Shown: positions 24,311-36,665 of the stretch, piece by piece
How positions within the stretch are numbered: position 1 is the first letter of the stretch
How the letters are laid out: each line of letters opens with the position of its first letter
NCBI GenBank assembly: GCA_946902985.2
Contig: OX336389.2
Coordinates: forward strand, 793,600,979 to 793,664,978
Length of the DNA: 64,000 nucleotides
From: Meconema thalassinum
Lineage: Eukaryota; Arthropoda; Insecta; Orthoptera; Tettigoniidae
Direction of reading: 5' to 3'
Program-made: the position numbers and the translations under genes
Notes under the pieces: model-generated
Told to the model about the DNA's origin: nothing
Database searches by the model: none
Seen by the model: the letters and a program-made list of their open reading frames with translations, nothing else

Positions 24311-24563
24311 TGTGACTTGACCTATTTTTGGAGTTAACGTGAAAGAAGTGTCTTTCTAGTGCAAGTCATAGTGGGAAACATCTCTCTAAATTTTAGATTG
24401 TGAAGCTCGTAGCAGAAAATTTGTCGAGATAATTAAAATACTTAGTGTTATCTTTTGTAAAGGACATTGATATACCTTTAAGAAGTCTTGTGGCTGTCCT
24501 GAGTGTGATTTTCCCTCTTGGCAAATTCAGAATAATTACCTTACTTGAACTCCGGGGGCACCT
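24149..24563. repeat. 27-bp inverted repeat pair, 415 bp overall
   Basis: AGGTGCCCCCGGACTTCAAG at 24149 is mirrored by CTTGAACTCCGGGGGCACCT ending at 24563; the homology extends a further 7 bp inward. This could be a small TIR element that shares its left part with SINE sequence, or two inverted fragments of one repeat. No target duplication is evident. Confidence 0.45.
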
Positions 24564-24569
24564 ACCTCA

Positions 24570-27500
24570 TCCCTATAATGACGGCAGAACTGAACATTCC
24601 TATTAATTCGAAAGCAACTTATATGAAAAGCATTAAGTCAATAATGGCCATTTTCAAACATTCAGTATTCGTAAGTATTGACGCAAGGGCATGAGAATGA
24701 ATTAAGTCATCCGTCTCTTTAAGCCCGAAACATGTAGTGCGATCGCAGGAGAAAAAGCAATACGCCAATGACTGTCTGCTTTTCAGCGCCGCATTACGTA
24801 CTTAATGTTGGACCCACTGCAAGATTTCCGCGTGTTACAGTGGCATTGGAAATTATATTTGTACAGGATTTTGGTATTTTGTCTTTAACAAATCCATTTT
24901 ACAATAAAAAATAACGTGAAATATTATTTCTGGATGGCTCCATGCCACACTAAACTGACCACGAAGCTGAAAGGCACTAAGTCACGTTTCCAAAATAGAT
25001 TTGAAAAATTGTTTAATGAATTAAAATAGATATTCCAGTAACACAAAATAATATAACCTGAATAGTTGCTACACAATATATATTACTAATATAGTTCGTT
25101 CGCAAATTTTTGTAGCAGTGCCGATTTCAATGACAATTTTTACGTGGTATAATCATTAAATTTGTGGACCTGCCGTGTAGTTTCTTCCAGTAACACTTAA
25201 ATACGCCAGCATATAACCACCTCAAAAGTAAACTACTTGGATATAAATTTCTGGGCCTGTTAGTAAACAATTAGCAGCACTGCTAAAAGTCATATTAAGT
25301 AACTTTCTCTACACATGCCTAAATTTTAGATAGAAAATAACGGATTTTCATCATACAAAATAGTCGAAATTCGTAGTGGGTGATTTAGATGGGTAAGTGG
25401 GACGTTGAAGCGAAGGACATTTTTGTTATAAATCTTGAGGCTATTAGGGACCAATGTGCAGGCACTTTGCTTACATTGCACCTTACCCACTTCAGCAATT
25501 TATGGGAGTGTTTTGCCACGAAATATTGAAATTACAAAGCATTCGCGGTATGTTAGACAAACATTTTGGATATCACAAACCCCTGGATATATTTCTTATA
25601 TTTTGACAAACTCTCTTAGATTATTAGAATGTTTTGGCTGTTATCTGCCTTCTGGCAGACTATGGTTGCATTAAGTGAATACTTGAAAACAAGTCTCTGG
25701 AAACAATATTTCAATAATTAAAAGATATTGATAGAAAAACAAAATACTTGCGACATACGTAAAACAGTCAATGTAATGGTTGGATTACTTTTGAACCTGT
25801 CAGTTCTTCAACAATGGGTTCAGTAGTGTAATTCGTGAATCTGTCTTGATATCAGTACAATATACACTAAAATACAATTATTTCCTGAACCTGAAGGTCA
25901 TACAGAGTTTGATACGTCATTATATTACACAACATATTCACATTTAAATTGAAATATTTATAAACATTGTGCATTTGAATGCTTCATAAAGATTCACTTA
26001 TAGAATATAACACTTTCTGGGCTACATATAAGTTACCATGAGTGATGTTCCAAACCTAGCTCCATTCAAAGTTTTAGGTGGTTTGGTAACTTATTGTGGT
26101 ATATAGCTCCTTTTTTGAAAGGACCTTTGACTACATTTTCAATTTGAAACCCTTTTTACAAAGTACTGTAGTTAATCTGCTCTTTTGTTTCATGACGGTG
26201 GAACTTTCTGATGGTGACAACTTTTTGTTTATTTTCTCAAACTAACCAGATAGCTCTAAAAATATACAATAAAAATATTGTTTTAAAATTATTGTTCTTA
26301 GAAGCGACCCTGCATGATTCCCACGGTTTCAAGCCAAACAAGTATTTTATTACTTGTTTCTGCAATTTGAATAGTATCTCCACATTCCTATTTGCTGTCC
26401 CACTTCATATCTCAATATCGAATGAAACACTACGTGTGAATGTATTAATCCATGGTAGGCCTATACTGTTTATTAGTATTCACTGATAAAGTATCTTGAA
26501 ATTCTCTTTAAAACAGAACAGTTTTCTTTTTCTTTTACGGATTTCGTTTATATGATCTTCGACGATCATGTATTCTCAATTTTAATGTCCAAAACATTTC
26601 CTGAGGCTACGTGTTGCACATCGTCGGTTTCACTGTACATATTTCGTTCTAATTCTAAATCAGTTCCCTTATCATTGTTAAACAATATAAAGCTTGTTTT
26701 GTAAGGGTTTACACTTAACATATTTCTATTAGAATACACAGTTACAAGAAGCAATTTCTCAAGTGACACTGGGAAGGCATTCCGTCTATTTTTTATTTCT
26801 TGAATATTGGGGACTAAGACACAAAATGGAGCGAGCGGAGCAGGGGGACGTATACTTTGCTTTGGCATATTACCATGAGATCTACAGTATAGATCAGATG
26901 ATCTTTCAAAGTAAATTGCTCATGTGTAACAGATTTGGAAAACCGGATAATTTATCACCCAGGTAAAGATGGGCGTCGTGACGTGCTTGGCATAACATGC
27001 TTTATTTAACCTATTACCTATACCTTACAGATAGAATTTGCGTTGAGCGTTCTAAGTTTTTTTGTACCCCACTCAGCAGCATTATCTGAATACCCGTCAA
27101 AAACTACTTTTGCACTTGTCTTGAAGTGAGATTACACATAACCCACATAACTGTTATAAATGTCTGCAAAGGTTTTCCCTCTGTGCCACCTAACTCGGTG
27201 CAACAGATACCCTCCATCAATAACAAACAACGAGCTTTAATTATTTGGTATGTCTTGTGTAGGCTTCAGTGCTTTTTATAAGGTTGATTGGGTTCTTTTT
27301 CTCATACTGTGCCTGTCAGACGAGGATTTCGGGGAGCCACCGGTTTCAAATGACCCTTCCGAGATCCTCCTCCAGCCAACACAAAAGTTTGGAGAACGAC
27401 ACATTCATGGGCTGGTTCAGCAAAAAGTCTGCTCTCGGGGGTGTGGGGGATTGGTGAGGTGCTATTCTTAACCAGCTCAGAGGAATGCATCGACATAAAA

Positions 27501-27700
27501 ACTAAGCAAGAAAGAGGCCAGTCTTAAGTTAAACCCCAATGAATTGATTTATTCAGAACAGATCCCTAACCTAGCATGAGAGATGCAAAACGGCTACTCC
27601 GATACTAATCTGCCCTGAAATAAAGATTAAAAAAGTTCTAATCACAAATTTAAATTAAGTCTCTTAAGGTCCTGAATACAAAATGTTAGACGATAACAAA
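24570..27700. other. no recognised feature
   Basis: About 3.1 kb of AT-rich sequence. Open frames at 25435-25674, 26211-26486, 26566-26868 (minus) and 27250-27471 have no recognisable domain and no convincing splice context. Confidence 0.35.
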
Positions 27701-27707
27701 CTAACTA

Positions 27708-28858
27708 CTGTCGACTAAAATATTATGTGCACTCGAGTTTGAAGGTTGTTTGTGAAGTAATCAATAGACCTACATAAAATCCAATAACATCATCATTTTC
27801 ATCGTTCTATTTTACGTTAGTTCATGTAGGTTTGGAATTTGCAATATATATATTTTTTTATCGCAGTGGAAACACAAAAAGTGCCTGTTTTTAAGCATGT
27901 TTCAACCATGCGTCACATTTAAGAATTATTAACTCACAAATCCGTCATCAGATCGAATCCAAATTTTTACACAATATACAGTGGAATGTTGCATAACTGG
28001 TTTATTAATTTCAAAGTTTTGTGTGTTCAAAAACGAAAGTTGTTATCATTTTAGTAAGGTAACTTTATCTCGGCTCGGGGTCGTTGGAAAATGTAGTTCT
28101 TGGTTTCGCTGTAATCCTTATACATCAAAAGGTTATGCTGTATGACTGTGAAATACGTAAATTAATTCACTTATTTTATATCGGTTTGTATTTGTACGGG
28201 GAATTAAGATATGGTTCACCAGCTAGCCCCTTCAGGAAATGCTGTACTGCGTTGCTGATATGGAGCCCATGACTTCCGACCGAGGCGCGCCATGACGCGT
28301 GATGGAGCCCAATTTAGCAACGTTGTACAGCTTTCACCGGAGCGGCTAACTGGTGAACCAGTCTTAATTCCCCGTACAAATACAAACCGATATAAAATAA
28401 GTGAATTAATTTACGTATTTCACAATCATACATTTTAATGTATAAGGATTACAACGCAACCAAGAACTACATTTTCCAACCACCCCGAGCCGAGAAAAAG
28501 TTACCTTACAAAAATGATATCAACTTTGTTTCTTGGACACACAAAATTTTGAAGTTAATAAACCAGTTATACAACATTCCAGTGTATATTGTGTTAAAAT
28601 TTGGATTCGATGTGATGACGGGTTTGTGAGATAATAATTCTTAAATGTGACGCATGGTTGAAACACGCTTAAAAACGAGCACTTTTTGTGTTCCAACTGC
28701 GATAAAAAATATTGAAATATAAATTAAAATTTCCAAACCTACATGAACTAACGTAAAATAGAACGACGAAAATGATGACGTTATTGGATTTTATGTAAGT
28801 CTATTGATTACTTCACAAACAACCTTCCAACTCGAATACACAATATTTTGGTCGACAG
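27708..28858. mobile_element. large foldback element, ~0.55-kb inverted arms
   Basis: CTGTCGAC at 27708 is mirrored at 28858, with TA on both outer sides (27706-27707 and 28859-28860). The arms pair along essentially the whole element; for example GTACGGGGAATTAAGA in the left arm pairs with TCTTAATTCCCCGTAC in the right. Pairing continues inward to about 28265 and 28300, leaving only a few dozen bases of loop near GGCGCGCC. The arms carry scattered substitutions and small indels, so they have evolved separately. No transposase is encoded. TA flanks suggest mobilisation by a Tc1/mariner-type enzyme. If transcribed, the product would be a hairpin RNA several hundred base pairs long. Confidence 0.85.
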
Positions 28859-28864
28859 TAAGAG

Positions 28865-30165
28865 TATGACACGTAAAATCATCCCTAAGCAATTACATCG
28901 AAATAACTACGGGAGGGTACGGCATCGTTGAATTTATAGCAAATCAAGGCATTTACTTGTTTACAAATACTAAGAATCATTTACATTTAATAGCAAGGGA
29001 AAACTGTCTACGCTATGATGGTATCATCTGATGAAAATAAGTTCAATATAGTTTTCACAGCAATTATAAATTAATCTCGAATGATTCCCACTGCATTTAA
29101 TGCAGGGATACTTATTATTTCGTCGACTACAGTCTGATTATGTCGTAGCACTTAGAATATTTTCACTTGTACGATGCACGCGTCTGTAACCGCGAGACGC
29201 AAGACTAGAAGTGTACGCGTCTACCTCCTCGAGACTTAGGACTAAGAGTGTATGTGTCCAGCCGGCGGGACTTGCATCGAGCCTCGTGTGCCGCGCAAAA
29301 TCCATATTTCGTATTTCTGCGATGTACAAGATATTTTAAATATCACCAACATTTCTCAATTAATTTATTATAATTTCCAGGGTGTCCAAAATATGTATAA
29401 GTTTTCTATTGCAGAATTTAGCTCAATAATTATTTCCCGCTGAGTTCAAGGAGTCTACATTTCAGTAGGGTGCATTCAGTGTTATTTCAATGTTACAGCG
29501 CCTTCTCCAGATGATTGCGGAGTACAATTACCACAGTGAACATGCGCTATCGGGCGCAATACCTATCCCATCAAATACTGAAAGGGAATAGGGGTGTGAG
29601 GAGGTAGGATATAAGGGGGACAGAGCATTCACCTTGAACACGAAACGCAGAGAGAGCGGACAGAAGCCGCCTACACTTTCAATTATTACTGCGCCCAAGT
29701 TCAAGTCGTCATAATGCAATATATAGGAATATTGCAAGCCCGATTCCACCAGAACTATCTGTCTGAGAGAAAAATTGTAAGAGACAAAGATGTTGGTTAT
29801 TTTATCTACCTTATTTTAGTACATAGTGATGTTTTTTCTGAAAACGCATAGTTAGCGAGGTAAAAGCCAAAACGAAAAGAAAAAAACAACACAAATGTCG
29901 CTTTAAAAAGAAACATTTCTCCGTAACTTTTCGAGGTGGCAAAGTTCAGATTCGTAATCGGCACCCCAAAAAGAATGGAAAACCAAAAAATGGAAACTTC
30001 TCACCAACTTTCCAGCACGCCTCCACTTAGAGCACCAAATGACTGGAGGAATCTGGGGAGTGTTTGCGACAATATAGAGGCATTTTTTGTTCAGTGTCCT
30101 GGGCAAGGTTTGCCCAGGAATTGTAGAAAGGAAAGTTCGAACATTGGCCGAGAGTAAGAGAAATG
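28865..30165. other. no recognised feature
   Basis: Open frames at 29138-29443 and 29528-29749, and the 147-codon minus frame at 29903-30346, show no motif. The last overlaps the start of a LINE remnant on the other strand. Confidence 0.35.
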
Positions 30166-30169
30166 AAAC

Positions 30170-31385
30170 CCACAACGAGGATGTCAGGATCAAAGTTTTA
30201 GTATGCGGCAAGTTATTGTTAAATGCTACGAGAGGAGTAGACATTTGTGTTTTTATTTCTAGAGAAGGCGTACCATAGATTACCAAGGGAAAAGATGCTA
30301 AGCATCGTGAATGATTCTGGTATTGAGGTAAAACTGATACAGGCAATCAAAGCATTTATGTTGTTAATCAATTGAGGGTAGAATGAGTTCTTGATTTAAA
30401 ATTCGCACAGGAGTGAGGCAAGGCTGTGATCTTTTATAACTAATGTTTGTTTTATAAATGGAGAACTTGAAACATGGTATAAGGTGGCTGGGTGAGATTC
30501 AATTAGAAAGAAACCAGGTAAGAAGTCCGGCTTATATTGATGACATGTTTGTAATGACAGACACCGTCGAAAGCTTGCAAGTCAATATGTTATAGGCTAA
30601 CTTGAGCAGAAATGGAGGAGATATGGTATGAAACTCAGCGATTCAAAAATGAAGGTCGTTTCGGTACGGTAGAATCACAAGAAATTATAATGCCGGATGG
30701 GAGGAAATGAACTGGAGCAGGTGGACCATATCAAGTACTTAGGCAGTTTAATCTCTCAGGATTAGTTCCACCCCTTAAATCAAAAATAACTAACTAACTA
30801 TTCTCTCAGGATGGTAGTATAAGGGAAAGAAAGAGATTCGAACTGAATGCAATAAAATGCAGAGAGTTCTTAGTTGCGATATACCTACAGTATTCGGCAA
30901 AAAGAGTAAGTGCTGTGACGTAACTCTCCCTATATCGCTCATGGATTTACATCAACCTTGCTGTATGGAAGTGAGAGCTGGGTAGATTCAGGGTATCAGA
31001 GACATAAGCTATAGAGTAACTGATAACAGGGTGGTGCGAATAGTTGCTGAGAAAAAGAGATGGGAGGAATGGCAGAAAGTTACATATAATAAATTGATAA
31101 AGACTAAGTTAGATATTAACACGTATATAATGAGACTGTTCGTATGAGCTGACCCATACGTTGGTATCATGTGAGGAGAGATTATGGAGGAAGCTCATGA
31201 ACTCTACTCAGGTATAGGGGGTAGTAGAACCAGAGGTGATGCTCATATTCAGTTTTGACCGATTTCAAGTTGGGACGTGTACAAGGAGAGGAGGCTGCAG
31301 TGCTATCTGTTAATAAGGGGTTATGGGGCTACTCCTTCGAATACCAAGGTTTTCAGACTGGACACTCAAAGGCTAATCAGCCTCA
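30170..31385 (+). pseudogene. LINE reverse transcriptase pseudogene
   Basis: Across several frames, the plus strand reads as a reverse transcriptase in the expected order. First come the fragment EKAYHRLPREKML (about 30264-30302) and a degenerate IRTGVRQGCD box (about 30400-30430). The catalytic region follows as YIDDMFVMTD (about 30534-30565), where the usual YADD reads YIDD. Then come EQVDHIKYLGSLIS (about 30715-30757) and LLYGSESW (about 30960-30985). Stops and frameshifts interrupt it throughout, and the endonuclease part is absent, so this is a 5'-truncated dead copy. It ends in a TGAA-type simple repeat, as non-LTR elements often do. It is a different family from the LINE at 33358-36300, which is on the opposite strand. 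Confidence 0.8.
30763..30801. mobile_element. 39-bp insertion with 11-bp target duplication
   Basis: TCTCTCAGGAT at 30752-30762 is repeated exactly at 30802-30812, and removal of one copy plus the intervening 39 bp restores the LINE reading KYLGSLISQDGS. The inserted bases end in a TAACTAACTAACTA simple tract, which looks like the 3' tail of a retroposon that was almost completely 5'-truncated. Confidence 0.7.
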
Positions 31386-31470
31386 ATTGAAAATTAATAA
31401 TTGAATGAAGGAATGAATGAATGAATGAATGAATAATTAAATTATTGAATGCATGAATGAATTAATGAAT
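31386..31470 (+). repeat. (TGAA)n tail
   Basis: Imperfect TGAA/GAATGAAT repeats directly after the LINE remnant, consistent with its 3' tail. Confidence 0.8.
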
Positions 31471-32271
31471 TTTGCATGGTTAGGTAATTATATAATTTGT
31501 CTTCAATTCGTTGAATGTTATCTGCTTGTGAATTTTTTTTGTTATCTTCAGCATTCTCAACTCAATGCCCATGATTATAAGACGGGTTCCAAACTATTAA
31601 TTATTGGTACCGCGAAATGTGAATCAACAAAAGTAATTCGCTGTATGATGAATACGTGTCTAAAACTTCACAGTGACGACGACAACAACAGGGACCACTA
31701 CAACCTTAAATAGGAATAGGTCAAATTTCAATCGTCTCAAATACGCTACTTACAAAGGACATGTTGCATAAATACTGGGATGATGTGGGCTGTGACTTGA
31801 GACCATTTCAAAATGTTGCAGGAAAGTGTGCATTATCTCAATAGTCTGAAAGATTGAGATTCTTTGCGAGTTACTTCACATCCCAGAAATATACCGCTGT
31901 TGGAAGCCAAAGGTTTTAAGGTACCGAATGTGTGTGAGTCACACAGCGAAGGAGAAATGCGAATGGACGAGTTCTGAAAAGCAGGATCAAGCTTAATGGT
32001 CGCGGAGGACGTCATTCAACCTCTCTCTAATGCCCTGCATATGATATTACCATAGACAGCGGAGACAGTAACTGAGAACACCCACAAAATAACTTTTCCG
32101 TACCGAATAAATATGTGGGGCAGACATCGCATTGCCCCTAATTTCATAACATATAAAATACTTAACTCAATTACCCAATTCCTAGTCCCACACTAGTACA
32201 GCAACAGAATGAACAGGTTATCAGACAGGTTATCCAAAGTACTAGGTACTGCGTGACCACAATATCCCACC
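31471..32271. other. no recognised feature
   Basis: The open frames at 31453-31713 and 31833-32015 have no motif. This is the left flank of the LTR element. Confidence 0.35.
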
Positions 32272-33357
32272 TGTGATGGTCCAAATCCTTACCACGATAT
32301 GTGAATCTTGTATATTTATTATTATTATTATTATTATTAATTATATATAACTCATATTTCTGCCATTTTTCGATTTAATTAATTTTGTGACTATAATTAA
32401 TATGTTAATTAGCATATACATGATTATTAATTGCTTTACATATCTTTACGGGAGTTAATTTGATATTTGGGGAGAATACTTTTATTGGTAATAAGTTAGG
32501 ATATGAGACTCGGATATGGTTACACAAGCGGTTATTCACACGTCAACGAGGAAGAGGGAAGATTACTTCTTACTATATCTCCTACATGGACTTAAAATTC
32601 CTGAGTGGAACAAATAGCATTTTTGAGAATATATTACAGTTGGGAAGTGACCCACTAATTACTTGGAATTTCTGAAACACAGCAAGAGGGTCCGAAGTAG
32701 ATCAACTCGGCGGAGAGGAAAATAACATGACTCGGCGGTAATGTCCAGGATGCAGTATGACCATATTCGGAAGTTGGGTCTTTCTCATTATTTCTACACG
32801 GGGAGGACTGACCCGGGTAGCAAGCCTCTGACAAGGGGACTTAAATTTTGAGCAGCTAGGGGATTTAAGAAACACTAATTCTTCTGGTGAATAGTGTCAA
32901 GTGTCTACAACCAATCGCCGTGTGATTAATGATTGACGGGTGCTGTAGCAACGGGTACTCTGATATTTCCGGAATAGGAATCTGCGATTCTTATTTAAGT
33001 GAATGTTTGCCGGAGTGAGAAGGACTATCGTTGACGATTTTGACTATCTTTTGTTTTTTGTGAGACTCTTACAAGTCGAGATAACTGGTTGGAACTCTCG
33101 TCAGTCATTCTCATAATTTATATTCAGTAATGAACTTAAGTTCTCACAGGTTAAAGTCTGGGACTTAGAACTTTTCAGTCTAAAAGATTCCTTCTTATCG
33201 TATTAAGCCACGTAATTCAGTAAATTCAATTAATTCAGTATAAACTTTATTATTATAATAATTATTATTATTATTCAGATTTTTATTTCATTTGTCTTTC
33301 AAGTAAAACAATCATTATTTAACTTAAATGCTAGGGATGTTGTCATTAGTAGCTAGC
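32272..33357 (+). mobile_element. 5' LTR of a non-autonomous LTR element (interrupted)
   Basis: Direct repeat of 41325-42702. It starts TGTGATGGTCCAAATCC and shares long blocks such as GAGAATACTTTTATTGGTAA, GTTACACAAGCGGTTATTCA, CACAAGTCGAGATAACTGG and ATTTCATTTGTCTTTCAAG. It is cut near its 3' end by a LINE at about 33358 and resumes at about 37027 (CTACTCTAAGGCATCCC). Compared with the 3' copy it lacks roughly 280 bp between about 33180 and 33210. Many substitutions separate the two, so insertion was old. I did not find matching target-site duplications or a clear CA terminus. Confidence 0.7.
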
Positions 33358-36300
33358 AATAACTTTGTTGTTGTTGTTTGAGTCTTCTGTTTATCGACTG
33401 GTTTGATGCAGCCCTCCATGCTTCCCTGTTCAGAGCTAATCGTTTCATCTCTACAAAGCTACCACACCCTACATCCGAGGCAATCTGTTTAACATATTCT
33501 AACCTTGGTATACCCCTACTGTTCTTATCCTCGACCGTTTCTTCTGTAACTATGTTTGCTATTCCTGGGTGTCTTAGTATGTTTTCTACCAACATATCTC
33601 TTCTCTTCATTAGCAGTCGCCAGAAACATCTCTCCTCTCTTACTCGTCTTAATACCACTTCACTCGTAACCCTATCTACCCATCTGATCTTCATCATTCT
33701 CCTGTAACACCACACTTCAAACGCTCAATTCTCCTCTTTTCTACTGCACCAATAGTCCAGGTTTCACTTCTATAGAGTGCCACGCTCCAGACAACGGCTT
33801 TCAAAAATTATTTCCTAATACCTAAATTTATATTCGGTGTCAACAGAATCCTTTTTTGTAGAAATGCTTTCCTTCCTTGAGCCAACATACTTTTTATACG
33901 CCCTTTGCTCTGTCCGCCACTGGTTATTTTGCTTTATAAGTAACAGAAGTTTCCTACTTCCTTTAGCTTTTCACCTGTCAATTTGATGTTCATAGAGGTT
34001 TCTGATCTATTTCGGCTACATTCCAATATTTTTGTTTTACATTTATTAATTATCATCATGAATTCTTTTCTTGGGATGGAGTCCATACCATTCAAAAACT
34101 CATTTAAATCCTCTGGTGTGTCTGCGAAGATGACGATGTCATCAGCAAATCTCAGAGTTGAAATTATTTATCCTTGAATCTTCACTCCCACTTTAAATTT
34201 GTCTCCAATTACCGTCATTGCTTGTTCAATATAAAGATTGAGAAGTATGGGTGATAAGTTGCAGCCATACCTTACACCTTTCTTATTACAAGCTTCTCTC
34301 TCATGTCCTTCCATTCAAATAACTGCTGTCTGGTTTCTGCATAGATTGTAGATCACCCTCCTATGCCTGTACTATATTCCAATCGTTTTCAAAATGTCAA
34401 ACAACTTACTACAATCAACGTTATCAAAAGGCCTTTCTATGTTTGCAAATGCCATGAGCGTTCTCTTATCCTTCCTTGTTCTAGCATCCAAAATCAGCCT
34501 AAAATTTCGTACAGCTTCCATTGTTCCTACGGTTCTCCAGAAGACAAACTGATCTTCACTCTACTCTCTTTCGATCCGTTTTTCCATCTTCTTTTAAATT
34601 ATTCTAGTCAGGATCTTTGAGCATCAATGATCTGTCAGCTCCTGTTTTCTTCGGAATAGGGATGATAACATTCCTCTTGAAATCAGAGGGTTCCTCACTT
34701 GTCCAATAAATCTTACACACCAAGTGAAATAACCTTGTCACACCTTCATCACCCATGCAGCTTAGCAATTCAATCGGTATATCATCTATGCCTGGTGCTT
34801 TGTTCCTGCTTTAGTCTTCCAATGCACTGTCAAATTCTGATCTCAATATTAAATCTCTTTCTCACCCTCATCAATTTCCTCTACCATTTCCATTACATGA
34901 TTCGCAATCTTCTTTCCCTTATAAAAAACACTCTATGTAAGATTTCCATCTCTCAACCTTTTCTTCCCTATCTGTTAGAGGTTTTCCATCTGAGTCCTTA
35001 ATATTACAGCATTTAGCCTTCCCCCCCCCCCAAAAACAAAATAATAATATCTTAATCCTTCAATAAGCTGTATCTAACTTTCCTAATTTCAGACAATTTT
35101 GTATACCTTCACCATTCTCTTTCAACCATTCTTCTTTTACTTCCTTGCACTTCTTCGTAACCTCATTTCTCAGAGGTCTGTATTCTGTTTTTCCCTCTTC
35201 ATCTCTTTCATTCTTGTGCTTCCACCGTTCGTCCATTAATTCTAGTATATCCTGCGTGAACCACGGTTTTCTACTTATTATTTCTTTCCAACCAATGTTT
35301 TCTTCTGCGGATTGTGCTATTTCAATCTTCAAAAGTGCCCATTCCTCAGCAATTGTAGCTTGTTCAGCGTTTTTCATTAGTCCTTCCACGATACTCGTCT
35401 TGAATCGTTTGTTCACGTCCTTCTCTTTCTGTCTGTCTATTGCCCGTCTTTTTGGCTTTTGACTTTCTTCAATTTCTTTAACTTAAGTCTGCAATTCGTG
35501 ACAACCAGATTGTGGTCAGAGTTTAAGTTAGCACCGGGATATGTTTTGCAATCCAAAATCTGGTTTCGAAATCTCTGGTTGACCATAATGAAGTCGATTT
35601 GGTAACGCACTGTATCTCCTGGTCTCGTCCATGTGTATATTCTTCTATTGTGGTTTTTGAATAAGTTGTTAGCTATGACCAACTCATGTTCAGTGCAGAA
35701 TTCCATCAGCCTGTTTCCTCGCTCATTCCTTCCACCTAATTCGTATTCTCCTACTATTTTCCCTTCTCTTCCTCTTCCTACCACAGCATTCCAATCTCCC
35801 TTTACTATAACATTCTCATCACCCTTGACTTACCTCAGAACTTCATCTATTTCTCCGTAGACCTTTTCAACATCTTCACCATCAGCTTGACTGGTAGGCA
35901 TATAGGCTTGTACCACTGTGGTGCACTTAGGGTTTGTGTTGCTACAATACTCCGTTCACTATATTGCTCGCAATATTCTACCCGCTGTCCCAGTTTCCTA
36001 GTCAATTTGAGAACAACCTCTGCTTAGCCATTGTTTGATTTGGTGCTAATGATCCTATAGTCTTCCTGACCAAAAGTCCTGATCTTCCTGCCATTGCATT
36101 TCACTAATCCCAACCAAATTCAACCTCAACATATGCATTTCCCTTCCTAAGTTTTCCAACCTTCCACTGCCTAGCAGACTCCTAACATTGCACGCTCCAA
36201 TCCGTAGAATATCAGATTTCCTCTATTTCACTTCGGTGATGTTAACCCACTCTCGAATAGTCCCCACCCGGAGATACGAATGGGGGACTAGTTTACCTCC
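33358..36300 (-). pseudogene. RTE-like LINE (endonuclease-reverse transcriptase), decayed
   Basis: On the minus strand, the 5' part (about 36210-35440) reads as an exonuclease-endonuclease-phosphatase domain: a start-type IGACNVRSL, then RYQIDFIMV and SDHNLVV (about 35600-35505). A helical linker is intact for over 100 codons at 35060-35416. The reverse transcriptase region (about 34960-33990) is recognisable in broken frames, including FKRNVIIPIPKK and a degenerate DDIVIFADTPE segment. The C-terminal part with KIRWVDRVTSEVVLRRVREE and GIPRLEYVKQIASDVGC remains open at 33353-33715. The 3' tail is (AAC)n at about 33361-33378. The usual single ORF is split by many stops, so it is dead. The family is common in insects; the clade assignment is from recall of family features. 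It sits inside the 5' LTR. Confidence 0.85.
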
Positions 36301-36660
36301 GGATTGAAATTTTACAAGAGAGGAGGCCAACATCACATGTAATTATGCATAGAGAGATGGATATCCTCGGGAAGAGCAATACGGCTGTAGTTTCCCGTTG
36401 CATTCTGGCGTGCAGCAGAATGCAGTGTAGCCACTAGTAGGCTAACATAATCAATATCTTAGACCGTCTCTAAGACAAGTAAAGAATTGATTTGTTCTGA
36501 AAGGCTGCTGCTCCTATTCAGAATTATGTAATAAAGCAATTCTGCAAACAAAAATACTGACATTCTACTAGCAAACAAATCCTACAGTTTTCTAATAATG
36601 CTAAAATACTAATTTTTTTAACAACAAAATATTAATGTTCAACTAACGATAAAATAGTAA
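36300..36660. other. unassigned, between LINE 5' end and minisatellite
   Basis: It may be LINE 5' leader (minus strand), as AGTCCCC..GGGGACT-type inverted words lie at its edge. No coding sequence is seen. Confidence 0.35.
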
Positions 36661-36665
36661 AATCA

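Noticed and set aside
26566..26868. 100-codon minus-strand frame as a host exon
   Set aside because: No recognisable domain, no clear splice sites, AT-rich composition like its surroundings.
28084..28629. Two plus-strand open frames as possible genes
   Set aside because: They are sense and antisense views of the two arms of the foldback element and have no protein motif.
27708..28858. Assembly artefact as explanation for the large hairpin
   Set aside because: The arms differ at many positions and TA flanks fit insertion, so a duplicated inverted read is unlikely.
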